From Bryum argenteum (Eukaryota; Streptophyta; Bryopsida; Bryales; Bryaceae): a DNA stretch of 64,000 nucleotides. The stretch spans positions 10,251,013-10,315,012 of the forward strand of contig CM073324.1 in NCBI GenBank assembly GCA_037043015.1, in the 5' to 3' direction. Positions within the stretch are counted from its first letter, which is position 1. Each line of letters starts with the position of its first letter. Below are positions 11,092 through 22,959 of the stretch, one piece after another. The translations under genes and the position numbers were made by a program. The notes under the pieces are model-generated. The model was given only the letters and a program-made list of their open reading frames with translations, ran no database searches and had not been told where the DNA came from.

Positions 11092-11231
11092 GTATAAAAG
11101 GTTTGAAGCGATGGCGGGGGAGCTAACTTAAGTAAGCGTAGCCTTTCTGCTCCACCTGGGCTCCTCTCCTGCACTCCCTCTGCCACTGCCGGCTCCTCAC
11201 CTTCAATGGCAATGACGGCGCTCGCCAGCTG
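11092..11231 (+). promoter_or_regulatory. Promoter and 5' UTR exon of the uracil-DNA glycosylase gene
   Basis: A TATA box (TATAAAAG near 11093) is followed by a pyrimidine-rich leader. The leader ends at a strong donor, CAGCTG|GTAAGAA, at 11231/11232. The next suitable acceptor is GTGGCAG|GC at 12388/12389, two bases before the glycosylase start codon. This makes a 5' UTR intron of about 1.16 kb. The leader exon itself contains an ATG at 11206. Confidence 0.5.
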
Positions 11232-12390
11232 GTAAGAATTTCAGCAACCCCTCACACTCCCTGTGCCTGCACATCTCTGCTCTCTCCCGACGATGGAGCT
11301 CTTACGATTTGCGCCCAGCTCTGTGAGGAGCCCACATTGGGTTTGTGGCAATTTCTTTCTGTGTGCTGTCTTGTGATCCTCCAATGCCACCAGTGGACTC
11401 TATCACAGGGCTGCCAGAGCTCTCTTAGGGTTCTTTTTGTTGCTTTGCTTTCGGATTTTGATCCATTTGCTGTGTTCGAAGCGATCATGTTTGAGAATTG
11501 ACCTTTGCACATCTCTTGGGCCCAATTCTTTGTTTTAGAGGGTGAGGGTTTATGAACGGAGTTACGTTCGTGAGTCTTCGGGTAGAGTAGAGTAGAGTAA
11601 GATATGTCGGTAAGATTTGGTTACGAGGTCTAGGTTTATTGCGGTGAGGATTTCCGAACTTCGTTGCAGATAGGAATATTTTGGGGTGGTTCTTGATATT
11701 GGAGTGTAGTAATGTAGGGTGATTATCCTTGGCTAGGGGAAGGTCTTTGATTATTGCATGTTGTTTTGCTGAGGACTGAAATGGTATCTTGCAGAATTTT
11801 ACAAGAATTATCTGCCTGAGGCGTCCAACTTCGGTGACGTTCAGGGGTAGCATCTGGTGCATCGGTAAGATTGTTTCTTGTACATTTCTGATAGTGTTTA
11901 CTTGAACTGAAGTTGGAAATTTACATCCGAGTTATCAGTCTTCAGTACACATGAAGAGGGTGTGAGTTCTTGCACTCTGGCATGAACATTTTAAGCCTTT
12001 GAGGTCATCTTAACGTTGTGAACTTGTATTGAGACCATCGAAGATCAAAATACTGCTGGATTCTTATCGGAGTTATATGTTTTCCACTATTTGAAGTTTG
12101 AAGCAGTATGTCAATCAACAACGTTGCATACCGTATCTTGCTATGCATCGTGAGAACTCATGGAAGTGATGGGGAACGATAAAGTTCATTTTCTTTCTAA
12201 CGAGAACGTCATTTGCATAGCAACCGTGTGACCAAAGAGTAAGGGTAGTAAGAATATGAGTACTTCACCTCTGTTTACTTTGAAAGATTGCATTGGAGAC
12301 CGAAGAGAAGTGAAAGTATTGCGGAGTTCTCTGGAGACCTTTGTAAATTTTACAAGTATGTGATAGCAAGCGTTTGTTAATGTGGCAGGC

Positions 12391-14182
12391 ATGGCATCCC
12401 AGAAGCCAATCTCAAGCTTCTTCCAAGCACCAAAGAGACTGAAAGTGAGTGAAACCAGCCTGAAAGAGGTGAATCCCAACAATGTTACTGCCTCGGTAAC
12501 ACGAGAAAGTGACGATGCTAAACCCCAAGCAGAGGCCGAGACTGAAGTGCCAGGTGCAACAAATACCCCAGGAAGCCAACCCGATGTGAGCCAGGAGCAG
12601 AAAATTCGAATGGAGCTCAATAAATCGATAGCGCGAGCTAAAAGGAACCTCAAAGTCTGTGAAGAGCACGTAGCTAGCGCAAAAGGTCCGTTTTTCCATC
12701 AATGTCTTGACGCCTCTATCAACTGAGCCTAAGGCACATCGAACGTAATCTGGCAAAAATTTCTCAACTCCCACATGAGTATGCCAGAATAACAGAATCA
12801 AAGTGGAATAGAATGGTTGGGAATAGAGTAACGGCAGTCATTCTTTGAAGAAGCTGATTTCCTAAGCTCTCTTTACGACTGATGGCTTTTGGGATCATGT
12901 TTGGCAGATCGTGGAGTTGCGTTTCCTGAGTTTTCGCAGTTGCTACTCGATGAGAGCTGGCTGGAAGTTTTGCGAAGCGAGTTGCAGAAACAGTACATGG
13001 AGAAACTGTATCAGTTTGTACTGGAGGAGGCGGCTGGCAAGTTCCCAATCTATCCTCCTCCGGCCAAAGTGTTCAATGCTTTCAACACTTGCCCATTCAA
13101 CTCCGTGAAGGTTGTCATCCTCGGTCAGGTGAGAATCATCGCCACCATTGGTACCGGCCTCGCTTTTCATTCCTCTCTGAACTGAATCTGAGCTTGCATT
13201 GTAGGATCCCTATCATGGTCCTGGGCAAGCAATGGGTTTGAGCTTCTCTGTTCCGGAAGGCATCAAGGTTCCGTCCAGCCTGGGCAACATATACCGAGAA
13301 CTCAAAAGTGATGTTGGCTGTTCCATTCCTAACCATGGAAACTTGGAGAAGTGGGCTTTCCAGGTGTGTTCGCAATCTTCCAAACATCTAACAAATTTTC
13401 TTTCCTTCCACCGCAAAGTTGTTTTCCTGTGGACAAGGGTAGCTTTCGTCACGAACTTTTGGACTTAGATTGCTGTTTGATGGCAGGGTGTGCTTCTACT
13501 CAACACAGTCCTCACAGGTACGAATTGCTAAACGGCATATCCTTCTATGTGTTGCAACCTACGATCGTCTGCAATGAATGCTCAGCTGGGCTGCATTTTT
13601 CTGCGGTGTAATTGACCTGGTGTTGTGATTGGAATAATTGCAGTGCGAGATCACCACGCCAACTCTCATGCCAAGAAGGGCTGGGAGATGTTCACGGACG
13701 CGGCTATACGTGCCATCTCTCAGAAGAGAACTGGCGTCGTCTTCATTTTGTGGGGCAAACCTGCACAGGAAAAGACCAGGTGATGTAACTCACATGATGG
13801 GTGCTCATATATAATGGAAGATGGATAAATTCTGATAAGCATTCTGCTTTTCTTCATGCAGATTGATTGATGTTTCAGCTCATCATATATTGAAGTCAGC
13901 CCATCCTTCTGGTCTGTCAGCACATCGGGGTTTCTTCGGTTGTAGGTACACTCCAAACACCTTACTCATACCAGCTAGAGCAGCTCTGTTTAGACCTAAA
14001 ATTGTATCATAACTGTAGATCTTCAATTTGTCAATTGTGTCACGAGTATATTTCGCAGATGGGTGTAAGTTGGGAATTGCCAGTCTAACTAAATTCTGGG
14101 TTATAATCCGTGCAGGCATTTCTCGCAAACAAATGCGATTCTAGAAAAGGCTGGGCAATTGCCTATAGACTGGCAGCTGTAA
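12391..14182 (+). CDS. UNG: Uracil-DNA glycosylase, family 1 (UNG)
   Basis: Base-excision repair enzyme that removes uracil from DNA. Seven coding exons join in phase: 12391-12685, 12908-13128, 13205-13363, 13487-13517, 13644-13779, 13862-13945 and 14116-14182, giving 330 residues. The N-terminus QKPISSFF is a PIP-box for binding the replication clamp PCNA, followed by basic PKRLK. Catalytic motifs are present: [18 protein letters not shown] (the water-activating Asp, spanning the exon 2/3 junction), [23 protein letters not shown], and [19 protein letters not shown], where the His-Pro-Ser loop inserts into the DNA groove. It ends in PIDWQL like plant homologues. The ATG at 12391 is chosen because [11 protein letters not shown] matches the usual plant start. 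All canonical residues are intact. I expect nuclear action, and no separate organelle-targeting exon is evident. Confidence 0.95.
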
Positions 14183-15991
14183 AACTGTTCGATGAACAGC
14201 AGATATAGTTCAGGGATAGTGTTATGGCCACTCAAATCACTGAGATTTTAGTTGCAAATACTTCTCAGTGAAGTGAGTGGCGCACTTCAGTATACCGGTT
14301 CATATTCGGGTGTATTACTCTCCATGTACAGGTACATTATCGGCTATTATGAAATGAAAACTGTTCTCTCTAGTTGATTAACTTTTTTCGTAATGCTCTG
14401 GAGTATGAAATTGATGCCCTGAAGTAAGTTCTCAATTGTTGCAAGCATGGAAGCTACTCATTTCGTTTTTGTTGCATTTAAATTGGTCCCAAGAATACGA
14501 AACATCCCGTATTGTAACTTGGAGGTAGATCACTGTCTTACTCGTGAGCAGATGAACCTCTGCTATGATGATGTTCCTCGTCATTGCGGGGTTGAAGCTC
14601 TTGAGGAAGACCAAGACTTTGCTGAGCATAGAAGACTCCGCAAACCTGGACATGCTTGAATTCCGTATCAAATTTTGGTTTTGATTCGAATCTCTCCGCA
14701 AAAAGGAAATTGGTTTGTTGAAAACGTCCCTGTAGTGACGCCTGTTTCGCTTTCCACAACCTCAATTCTATGATTCATAAATAGAGTACTTCTTAAAACT
14801 TACCTTGGCCACGTATTTTGCTCCTCTTCAAATGCCACTTTTTCATGTAGAAACCCATCATCTCGCAGCACCTTGAAGATTGGATTTCGGTAACCTAGTG
14901 GACCACTTAATTTACTCACATGTTGAAACATGCAGTTATTGTCGAGCTACTGTGTGAACAGGTCGGTGGTGGGGATTGATACTGTATCAATATCCAGCGA
15001 ATGGGAGGGTCAACGCTGACCACCGAATAGGTTAGACGGTCGTGAGAAAGTAAAAGAACAGAAAAGAAAAGAAAAGGCAAGTCGTGCCAAAATCACTCAA
15101 AATCTGGGCAACGTCGTGCAGGAGAAATGGAGGAAGATAGGGGCTATGATAGTGCCAAATCGAAAGTGCTTGATCACCCGCTGAATCCACAGGACAAGTT
15201 GAAATCTTATCTCCATCGATCACGGCTCATTCATGCACCTCAAGACTCTCGCCCACCCGCCATTCTCCCATGATCGCCCATCCAGGTATAAAATCTGCTC
15301 CCGTGGTGCTCGCTCTGCATTGCATTAGTATTGGAGGCTGTCTCATGTCTGAGAAAGACTTGAGAGGACACCCTCTCTCTCTCCCTGCGGAAGATTACTC
15401 TCATCCTGCATGCAAGCGGCAGTCCTCTCATGTATTTCCCAGATTTTCGACAGCCTCTATTGATTCTTGAGCAAGCAGCTTTCGTCTCGTTTTTAAAACT
15501 AGTGTAGGATAACAGTTTCTGGCATTCATTGAAAACTTATGTTTCAAGAAGATTAGGAAATACAAGATGTAAGTATCCTCATCTAGGAATCCGTAGTGTG
15601 GGAACATTCGTAGTGTTGTTGGTTTGAGACTCTCATCGTGTACCAATGCAATTAGAATGTAGAAGTTGTAGAAAGCCCACAACAGCTTAGTGTGAGATCT
15701 TTGTGATTAGGCAATAAGAATGTTTAAGTTGTAAGTTTCTGATTTAGAAAGCCTACAATAGCTTGTCTGAGAGCTGAAATTACCTTGTTCTTATCAGTGC
15801 GATTAGAGATTTTGTAAGATATATTCATGACTGTTGTATTGCAAAATTGTTTTGTGTCCAAGAAAGAATCGACCATTTCTATCATACTGAGCAATTGTTC
15901 TCTGCGTCTCACCTCAAAAGTGACTACATTGCGTCATTCTCGTTTCTCTGAATGATTGGAATCACCTATGATTGTGCTTCTATTCCATTAA
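14183..15991. other. Intergenic; possible promoter near 15287 but no recognisable gene
   Basis: A TATAAAAT near 15287 is followed by a pyrimidine-rich, GC-richer leader-like stretch (15290-15470) with a 66-codon open frame resembling no known family. It could be the start of a non-coding or fast-evolving transcript. Nothing else is supportable. Confidence 0.35.
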
Positions 15992-16598
15992 CCCTTAAGC
16001 GGGCCGAATGTCGAAAAACGACATTTTGGATGACACCAACTTTGGAGAGCCATAACTTCTTCATCCGGACTCCGTTTTGGACGAAATCACTTGGGTTGGG
16101 TCCCAAATCAAGTCTAGTTCATGTAATGAAAATCTCAGACCCATACAATGAAGTATGAATTAATGGCATGCATTTCAGTGACAGCAGCCTAGTTTTAGAC
16201 ATTTTTTCCTTTGTAAAATTTAGGGCAGTTTTCACCATTGCAGGGCCATAATTTGCACAAAGAAATTTTTCTCATGGTTTTTTTTTGTTCAAGGATGCTA
16301 CTGAGATGAAGGTGAACAACATTCTAATTGGTGACTTTTTCATTGCAATAAGTCTAATGGTAGCATTTTCACTTTAAAGTGAAAATGATGAAATTATGTG
16401 ATCATTTTTGAGTATTAATACATTATGATCTCGCAATCTATGAAGCCTCATGACTCAAAATTTGACCCACATGATGTTCAATATGTCTACGACAAGATTG
16501 TACGGTTGAGATTTGGATAACACACTTTTACCTCCACCTATGACAATGCTTTTGAGGATGTGTTCATTTTACTACAAATGAGTCAAACCATTTAGGGG
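15992..16598 (+). mobile_element. Long-class TTAA element, internally deleted
   Basis: It starts CCCTTAAGCGGGCCGAATG and ends ACCATTTAGGGG, flanked by TTAA (15988-15991 and 16599-16602). Internal blocks GAGCCATAACTTCTTCATCC and GGGTCCCAAATCAAG match 21983-22955. Here the first module is followed directly by the last part of the second module, so this 607-bp copy looks like a deletion derivative of the 973-bp form. Confidence 0.8.
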
Positions 16599-17169
16599 TT
16601 AAACAAATGAAAAGTGTTGTGAGTGTGAGCTCCGACCAAGTTTCTGTATGGGACTTTTCGGCCTCAATTTCTTCTTCTGAAATACGAAATTATCTGCACT
16701 TTGTACGATGCCGATCGGATGTTTTGCGAGATATTTTGGTTGGCCAGAAGTGGAGGCGCTTTTGCACAAGTAAAGAAAGTGTGAACTCTCTTTTTCTTTG
16801 GAGTTTCCGAAGCAAATCCGGAGAGATCGTACAGGTGCTCTTTTGTATCATTCTAAGGACAAACCCAACATGTGATTGTTTTTCTAAAGAATGTATCTGA
16901 GAACGTGGTGACCTGTAATGCAGATAGGTTTATTGTCTTGTTAGGCAGTTTTACAAACCACAAGGGAGTAACATCCAAGGTTCATGTACAGTACCCTCCC
17001 GATGATTTATTAATTCAGCACTGAGAGACAGCTTTCCTATCAACTTTGAACATTACCTCTGCACTCATAAATGATTAATTTCAAAAGTACACTCATAAAT
17101 GATTGATTTCAAAAGCATAAAGTGCGTTGGGGGTGCCCTACAGTTAGAGGGGGTACTGTACATAAGCTT
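16599..17169. other. Intergenic, short repeats only
   Basis: A 97-codon open frame begins at 16607 but has no family resemblance. Near 17060-17115 the sequence CACTCATAAATGATT...TTTCAAAAG is duplicated. GGGTGCCCTACA motifs precede the inverted element that begins near 17170. Confidence 0.4.
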
Positions 17170-19750
17170 GGAGGGGTGCCCTACAATTCGCTCTCAAATT
17201 CCCTTTTCATGAGAAGTTGACAATTCATTGTGAACTCAAAAATGATTGGATATGAGAACCATAAAGTGTCCTGGAATCAAATCAAAGTGTACTACAATAT
17301 CTCTATATATATAAAAGAACACGATTTGCGATTTGTCTGTTCGTCCTTGGCGATGCATGGTCATGGTCATCATCATGTATACACGATATGAAGAGTTTTA
17401 AAGATTTTGAAGAGTTTTCATTTGTGGTATTTGATTGTTATTATGAGTTTATTAGACTTTAAGAATATAGCAGGGAGACAAAGGGTCAAGGAGTGTGAAA
17501 CATGGAAATGGAAGCAAAGAAGAAGTGAAGGGGGATGAAGAAAACATTGGAGGAGATCTAGAAACAGGGAACAAATGATAGGAACTGAGAACAGAGGATG
17601 GGAACCAGGAACAAATAATGGGAACTAGGAATTAATGATGGGAACTGGGAACAGATGATGGAAACCAATAAGGGTAGTTGAAGGATGGGAAACTGTGAAT
17701 AAAAGATGGCAATCATGAACAAGAGTTTGGAGGTAGAGAACCAGTAAGAAAAAATGGAGAATGGGAAAACTATAATAGAGGACGGGGAATTGGAAACAAT
17801 GGAACAAGGGAACGGAGCACATGCTAAAAATCTTAAAAAACACGAGGAACCAAAAAGACGGGAACGGAGGACATGCTATAAATCTTAAACAACATGGAGA
17901 AGTGAGAAGGAGGGAACTTTTTATGGATATTTTAATACATTTTATAAATTTCGATAAGACCTATTTGATATCCGTGTCCGGAGGACACATGTAAGGACTT
18001 GTCAATATATGATAGAACATGATCTGTTTGTCCTTGGCGATCCATACCTGCATGGTCATGATCATGGCCATCATCATTTGGTCATATACATACAGTGTGA
18101 AGAGTTTTGAAGATTCTCAAGAGTTTCTGTAAATGGTATTTGATTGTTATTAAGAGTTTATTAGATCCCAACAATATGGCAAGGAGTTAAGGGGACAAGG
18201 AATGTCGAACATGTAAAGTGGAAGCAAACTAAGGGGTGAACAAAAGAATAGGGGTAGTTCTTGAAGAGCACCAAATAAAGAGCTCACCCATCGAGATAAA
18301 GAGGACCTTACTCACAAATTAATCAAATACATGCATGATCATGGTCATGGCCATTATCATTTGGTCATGTATACACGGCATGAAGAGTTCTAAAAATCTT
18401 GAAGAGTTTTCGTAAGTGATATCTAATTGTTATTAAGAGTTTATTAAATCCCAATAATATATCATGGAGTCAAAGAGGCAAGGAATATGAAACATAAAAA
18501 TGGGAGCAAGGAAAGAGTGAGCGGGAGATCAAGGGAACATTGGAGGGAAACTAGGAACTGGGAACAAATGATAAGAACTCAAAAGGAGGATGGAAAACAC
18601 AAACAAATAATGAGAACCATGAATGAATGATGGTAACTAGAAACAAATGATGGGAACCGGGAGCGAATGACAGAATCCAAGAACGGAAGTTGTGGAACGA
18701 GGATCTCAGAATTAAGGATGAGAACCGAGAACGGGAGAAAGCATGGGGAATCGAGAAGAAGAAAACAGAGGACGTGTTATAAATCTTAAAAAGCAAGAAG
18801 ACCGTCAACGAGGGAACCGAGGATAGGGGGTAGTTTTGGAAGAGCACCAAATAAAGAGTTCAACCATCGGGACGAGGGGGACCTTACTCACAAATCAATA
18901 AAATTCTATTTTTTTTACTTGTCTAGAGGACCCGCATATATACTAGTATGGTGATAGAATAGCAACTCCTTTTCGTGTAACTCTATTTAACATACTACAA
19001 TTACTTTACACACGATCTACTGTTGACTACTCTTACTTTTCCTTAACTTACAACATATTTTTTAATTGGAAACTTGAAATGTGCTTTTAAAGTTGTTCTT
19101 GGGCTACTTGATCGCATAATTGTGATATCAATAATATGCTTAATCTTTGGCTTGGAGGAATTTCTTAATAAGTTCTAAAAACTAGTAAACTTTAACAAAA
19201 ACATGTAAAAATCTTTCATACAACTACAAATATCTCCTAAACATCCCCCGAAGACTAGAAGGATGGTTGGAGGCTATTAGAGTAATAAATATTCTGCCTA
19301 GCTTCATTTCTTATAGTATACTTGCTAATTACAAAGGAGGATTCATGTTCCAAAGTAAGTTTTAATCGGTAACTCAGAAGAAACCACTACATACCAAAAA
19401 ATTTAAAAGAGAAAATTCATTCGATTATTTAAGTATGTACTCAAGTAGCCCAAGAACATTTTCAGAAGCACATTTCAAGTTTCCAATTAAAATATACATT
19501 GTAAATTAAGCAAAAAATAAGAGTAGTCAATGGCAAATGGTGTGTAGAGTAATTGTAATATGTTAAATGGAATTTTAAAAAGGGGTTGATATTTTAACAC
19601 CATATTGTAGTACACGTTGTTGTGATTCCAACACACTTTACGGTTCTCAAACCTAATCATTTTTGAGTTCACAATGAATTATCAATTTTTTTTGTAAAAA
19701 CTCTCTCTCAAGGGGAATTCGTAAGCAAATTATAGGGCACTCTACTTAGT
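17170..19750. repeat. Inverted-repeat (foldback) element split by a Helitron-like insertion
   Basis: The left arm (17170-17299 continuing at 18947-19120) is repeated in reverse on the right (about 19440-19745). Shared blocks include TTCATTGTGAACTCAAAAAT, GTGTACTACAATAT, CAATTACT-TACACAC and CAAGTAGCCCAAGAACA on opposite strands. Outer ends share GTGCCCTA-AATT-GC. The left arm is interrupted by the 1.65-kb element at 17300-18946, while the right arm is not. Confidence 0.7.
17300..18946 (+). mobile_element. Helitron-like element with internal tandem copies
   Basis: The 5' end is TCTCTATATATATAAAAG, following an A. The 3' end is ATATACTAG, followed by T, as Helitrons require. Inside are three head-to-tail partial copies, each containing CTTGGCGAT-CAT, ATGAAGAGTTT and ATTGTTATTA-GAGTTTATTA, near 17340, 18030 and 18340. 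Copies 1 and 3 also carry purine-rich GGGAAC runs. A stem (GTGTCC/GGACAC near 17975-17990) precedes the second copy, as expected of a Helitron 3' hairpin. There is no Rep/helicase frame. The uninterrupted right arm of the surrounding inverted repeat shows the pre-insertion sequence. Confidence 0.65.
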
Positions 19751-19879
19751 AACCTCAATTGTTTGTAAGAGAGATGAATTGTTGTCTCTATGTGGAGTAG
19801 GGTAGGAATGTGCTTACTATCTCCATAATGGTCTATTCCTCAATGAAGAATAGAAAGAAATCTTAGAACTATAATTGCA

Positions 19880-20390
19880 GTGTCTCCTTCATCCACCATT
19901 GGATTTCAACTTTATTTTTAAAATAAACTTTTGATTTAAAACTAGTTCTTGGAGTAGATTTCTTAGCTCAATTTGAGATGTGATGGAAAAGTAGCATGCA
20001 TCTTAGTGCAAAGGGTTCAGTTTCTGGACCCTTTGTTCTTTAGAAATTAAAGGCAATTTTCATCATTGCACAACTATTATTCTTTAGGGTATAGGAGTGT
20101 GATGAATGTGAACCAACTTACTAATTGGACATTTTTTGATTGTAGTAGGTTTGTATAGCATTGCAACTCTTCAGCAATAATGATAAAATTTGAACTTTTT
20201 TGTATATTGATATATTATGAAATCACAATCGATGAGGTTTCATGAGTCAAAAGTTGATAATGTGAATTACAACAAGTTTCTTACAAGATTGATGTATTAA
20301 ACTCTAAATAGTTTATCTTCAATTATGTTTATGACACTTTCAAAAAAGTTGTGTTCATAAACTTAAATAAGACCAAGTTTATTAGGGGAG
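19880..20390 (+). mobile_element. Relic of the long TTAA element, second module
   Basis: Blocks such as CTCCTTCATCCACCATTGGAT, GCAAAGGGT, TTTTCATCATTGCA and ATGAGGTTTCATGAGTCAAA follow the order seen in the last two-thirds of 21983-22955. Ends are degraded. Confidence 0.55.
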
Positions 20391-20437
20391 TAATCACATT
20401 AGCCCTCATTCTTGAAATCTATTTGTAATATGTAATC

Positions 20438-21356
20438 ATGAATGACGACATGAGGTTAAGCAATATATATTACAATACAGGAGGCTTTGTCTCACACGAC
20501 GGTTCCGCGCTGGAATCCATCGTCGAGGTTGCCTCCTCTTTCCACACTTCCCGCTCAACCGCTCAATCAAGCACCGTCAAGGCTTATTGGTGCACTGTTT
20601 GTTTGTGCTCATACTCTCGGAATGCAACCCCACTCATCCCGAGTTATAATGAACATAGAAGCCACAAGTTGTCCTTTAGTCCATCCTCCAAACATTATTT
20701 GCCATACATCCTTCTAAACCGCATGGATATATGCGATGGTGGAATGCTGGAACTTTGAGAAGTATGGTCTTGAAGTGCAATGGAAAATCACGTATGGAGC
20801 GAGGAGTGGATGCTGACAATGTGAATTTGTTTCAACGACTACGAATCCGATTGTCTTGGCACTTTTTATTTGGTATGCTATTTCTGTATAAAAATGGTAG
20901 CATACATTGTGATTTGTCTCCCGACAACATCTTATTACACAAAGAAGAAGATAATATGTACATAGGTGTTTGTGATTGGGGATTTGCATGTAAGATAGAG
21001 TTTCCTCTGCTATCCAACTATGTATATCCATCACAAAAAGAATTGGAGGCAGATAGAATAAGACGGCCTTGGGTGGATCCATCTTTAATGAGTGTTTATG
21101 GATCAGAAGTAGCTAAATTTAGTTTAGCTACTGATGTGTATGTTACATCAAGGATAGCATCTTGGATTATAGGGCCTTTTGATGAAGACAGTGACATTTC
21201 GTCCACAGATTATGAGATATAGACTCATGGCCTACGGTTGCTCAGTAGTGAACCTGCAAACGAACGTTATAATACTCTTTTACAAAGAGCAAAGGGATTC
21301 CAACGGTCAATACCCATTTTGAAGAATGATCCAATGGAATGTTATCGTAAAATAAA
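20438..21356 (+). pseudogene. Protein-kinase-like gene copy, broken by frameshift and stop
   Basis: The middle of the region encodes a kinase core: GTLRSMVLK, then the catalytic loop HCDLSPDNILL (HRD replaced by HCD, with Asp and Asn kept), then CDWGFA in place of DFG. A loop ending RRPWVDPS stands where APE would be. The upstream part (20438-20750) reads in a different frame, so there is a frameshift near 20740. A TAG at 21220-21222 interrupts the frame, which then continues open in the same phase for 45 codons to a stop at 21354-21356. A Helitron-type 3' terminus lies 166 bp downstream, so the copy may have been captured by a Helitron. It may alternatively be a locally decayed gene. Confidence 0.6.
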
Positions 21357-21495
21357 ATAGAGACCATGTTTGAGACCATTGATGTATATTTTATTATTCT
21401 AAATATATAAATTCGATATGTATTTTTTGATATTTTCTGTATCGACTTATTTGAAGTTTATGAATGTTTTATAGCTTTAGGCAATCCAACTTGAA

Positions 21496-21522
21496 CGTGC
21501 TCAACGGCACGGGTCCCACTAG
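21496..21522 (+). mobile_element. Helitron 3' terminus
   Basis: The sequence has a stem CGTGC/GCACG with a 6-base loop, an 8-base gap, then CTAG followed by T at 21523. This is the canonical Helitron 3' end (hairpin plus CTRR, inserted before T). A similar end lies at 61208-61224, sharing GCTCAAC and GGGTCCCACTAGTA. The matching 5' end was not found. Confidence 0.65.
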
Positions 21523-21982
21523 TAAGAATATAATTTGCGAAAAGACTACCCTATCTAAATTTGAAACTTAACTCCTCAAGCAAAACGAAGACTTATTTGG
21601 GTCTATTTGACTTTGGCCACCTTGAGGTTTACTAACTATAGAATGCATAAAGTTGGAACCTTTTGCAACTTGTATAGATTTTGCATACCGTTTCAAGAAG
21701 ACCATTCATGCCTCAAAATTCCTCATACTTTATGAGATATTCGCGAGCCAAGTTTCAAATCAATTTTAGAGCATGCTCAAATTTGCCCAAAACTGAAACA
21801 TATGCTAAGTTATACTCAAAATGTGCCCAACATTAATTGGACTATAGAAACTTCAAAATTCACCAAAAATTGAGATTTCACTTGTTTTTCAAGTTTGTCT
21901 CTTGTATATGTTGATAAGATTCTAAGGCAGTACCTCACCATTTGGATTTTCAATCCAATAGTTCTGGATATGCCATTTTTAA

Positions 21983-22955
21983 CCCCTAAACGTCCCCAAT
22001 GTCGTTTTTCTACATTTTGGATGGAGGGCAAAAACTTCGAATAGCCATATCTTCTTCATCCGAGGTTCATTTTGGATGAAATCACTTGGGTCAGGTTCCA
22101 AATCAAGGCTAGTTTGTGTTGCAAAATTTGCAAGCCCATACAATAAAGTATGAATTAATGAAATGCACTTTAGTGAAGACAGCTCTTGTTTTTGGGTTTC
22201 CAAGCGTGGGGCATGTATTACCATTGCAAGCTAATTATGTGAAACCAAAAATAGTTTTTAATGATTTTTTTTTTCATGGTCATGATCTTAAGGTGATTCT
22301 TAACAACTTTGTAGTGAGAATTTTTTTGATCCAAATGATTTTGCTATTGGATTTACAATGATGTTTTGTCAACAGAAAAAGTGAGAAAATGGATGATATT
22401 TGAGGAGCTATATCTCCTTCATCCACCGTTGGATTTAAACTTAATTTTTTGGGATAGCCTCCAATTAGAGTCTAGTCTAAGTGGTGTAAACCTTAACAAG
22501 ATCGAAGGTGTTTTGAAGATAAGGCATGAAATTGAATGCAAAGGGTCCAATTTTGTACTATTTTTCCTTTGTAAAATTTTTGGCAGTTTTTACCATTGCA
22601 TGGCTTTTGTTTGAGCCAAGAAATTTTTTTGATGAATTTTTTTTGGGTAAAGGACTTATTAAGATGAAGCTGAACATCTTTCTAGTTGGTGATTTTTTCA
22701 TTGCAATAGGTATATTGGTAGCATTTCAACCTCAAAGTGAAAATGAAGAAATTTTGCAGTTTGTTTTTAGTATTATTATGTTATGATCTCTCGATCTATA
22801 AGGCCTCATGACTCAAATTTTGGTCCACATGATCTTCAATAAGTCCATTACAAGTGTGTACGGTTGAGATCTTAATAGCTTCTCTTCATTTTTATCTATG
22901 ACGAATTCTATGGAAATGTGCTTTTCTACTAAAAATAGGCTGGGACGTTTAGGGG
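21983..22955 (+). mobile_element. Long-class TTAA element, fullest copy (973 bp)
   Basis: The termini are CCCCTAAACGTCCC and its perfect inverse GGGACGTTTAGGGG, flanked by TTAA (21979-21982 and 22956-22959). The interior has two related modules. Each has a block like GAGCCATATCTTCTTCATCC (near 22040 and 22403), then TCCAAATCAAGGCTAG or TCCAATTAGAGTCTAG. There is no transposase frame. Confidence 0.85.
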
Positions 22956-22959
22956 TTAA

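Noticed and set aside
16607-16900. 97-codon plus-strand frame
   Set aside because: No family, no splice partners and no promoter; it starts right at a TTAA element edge.
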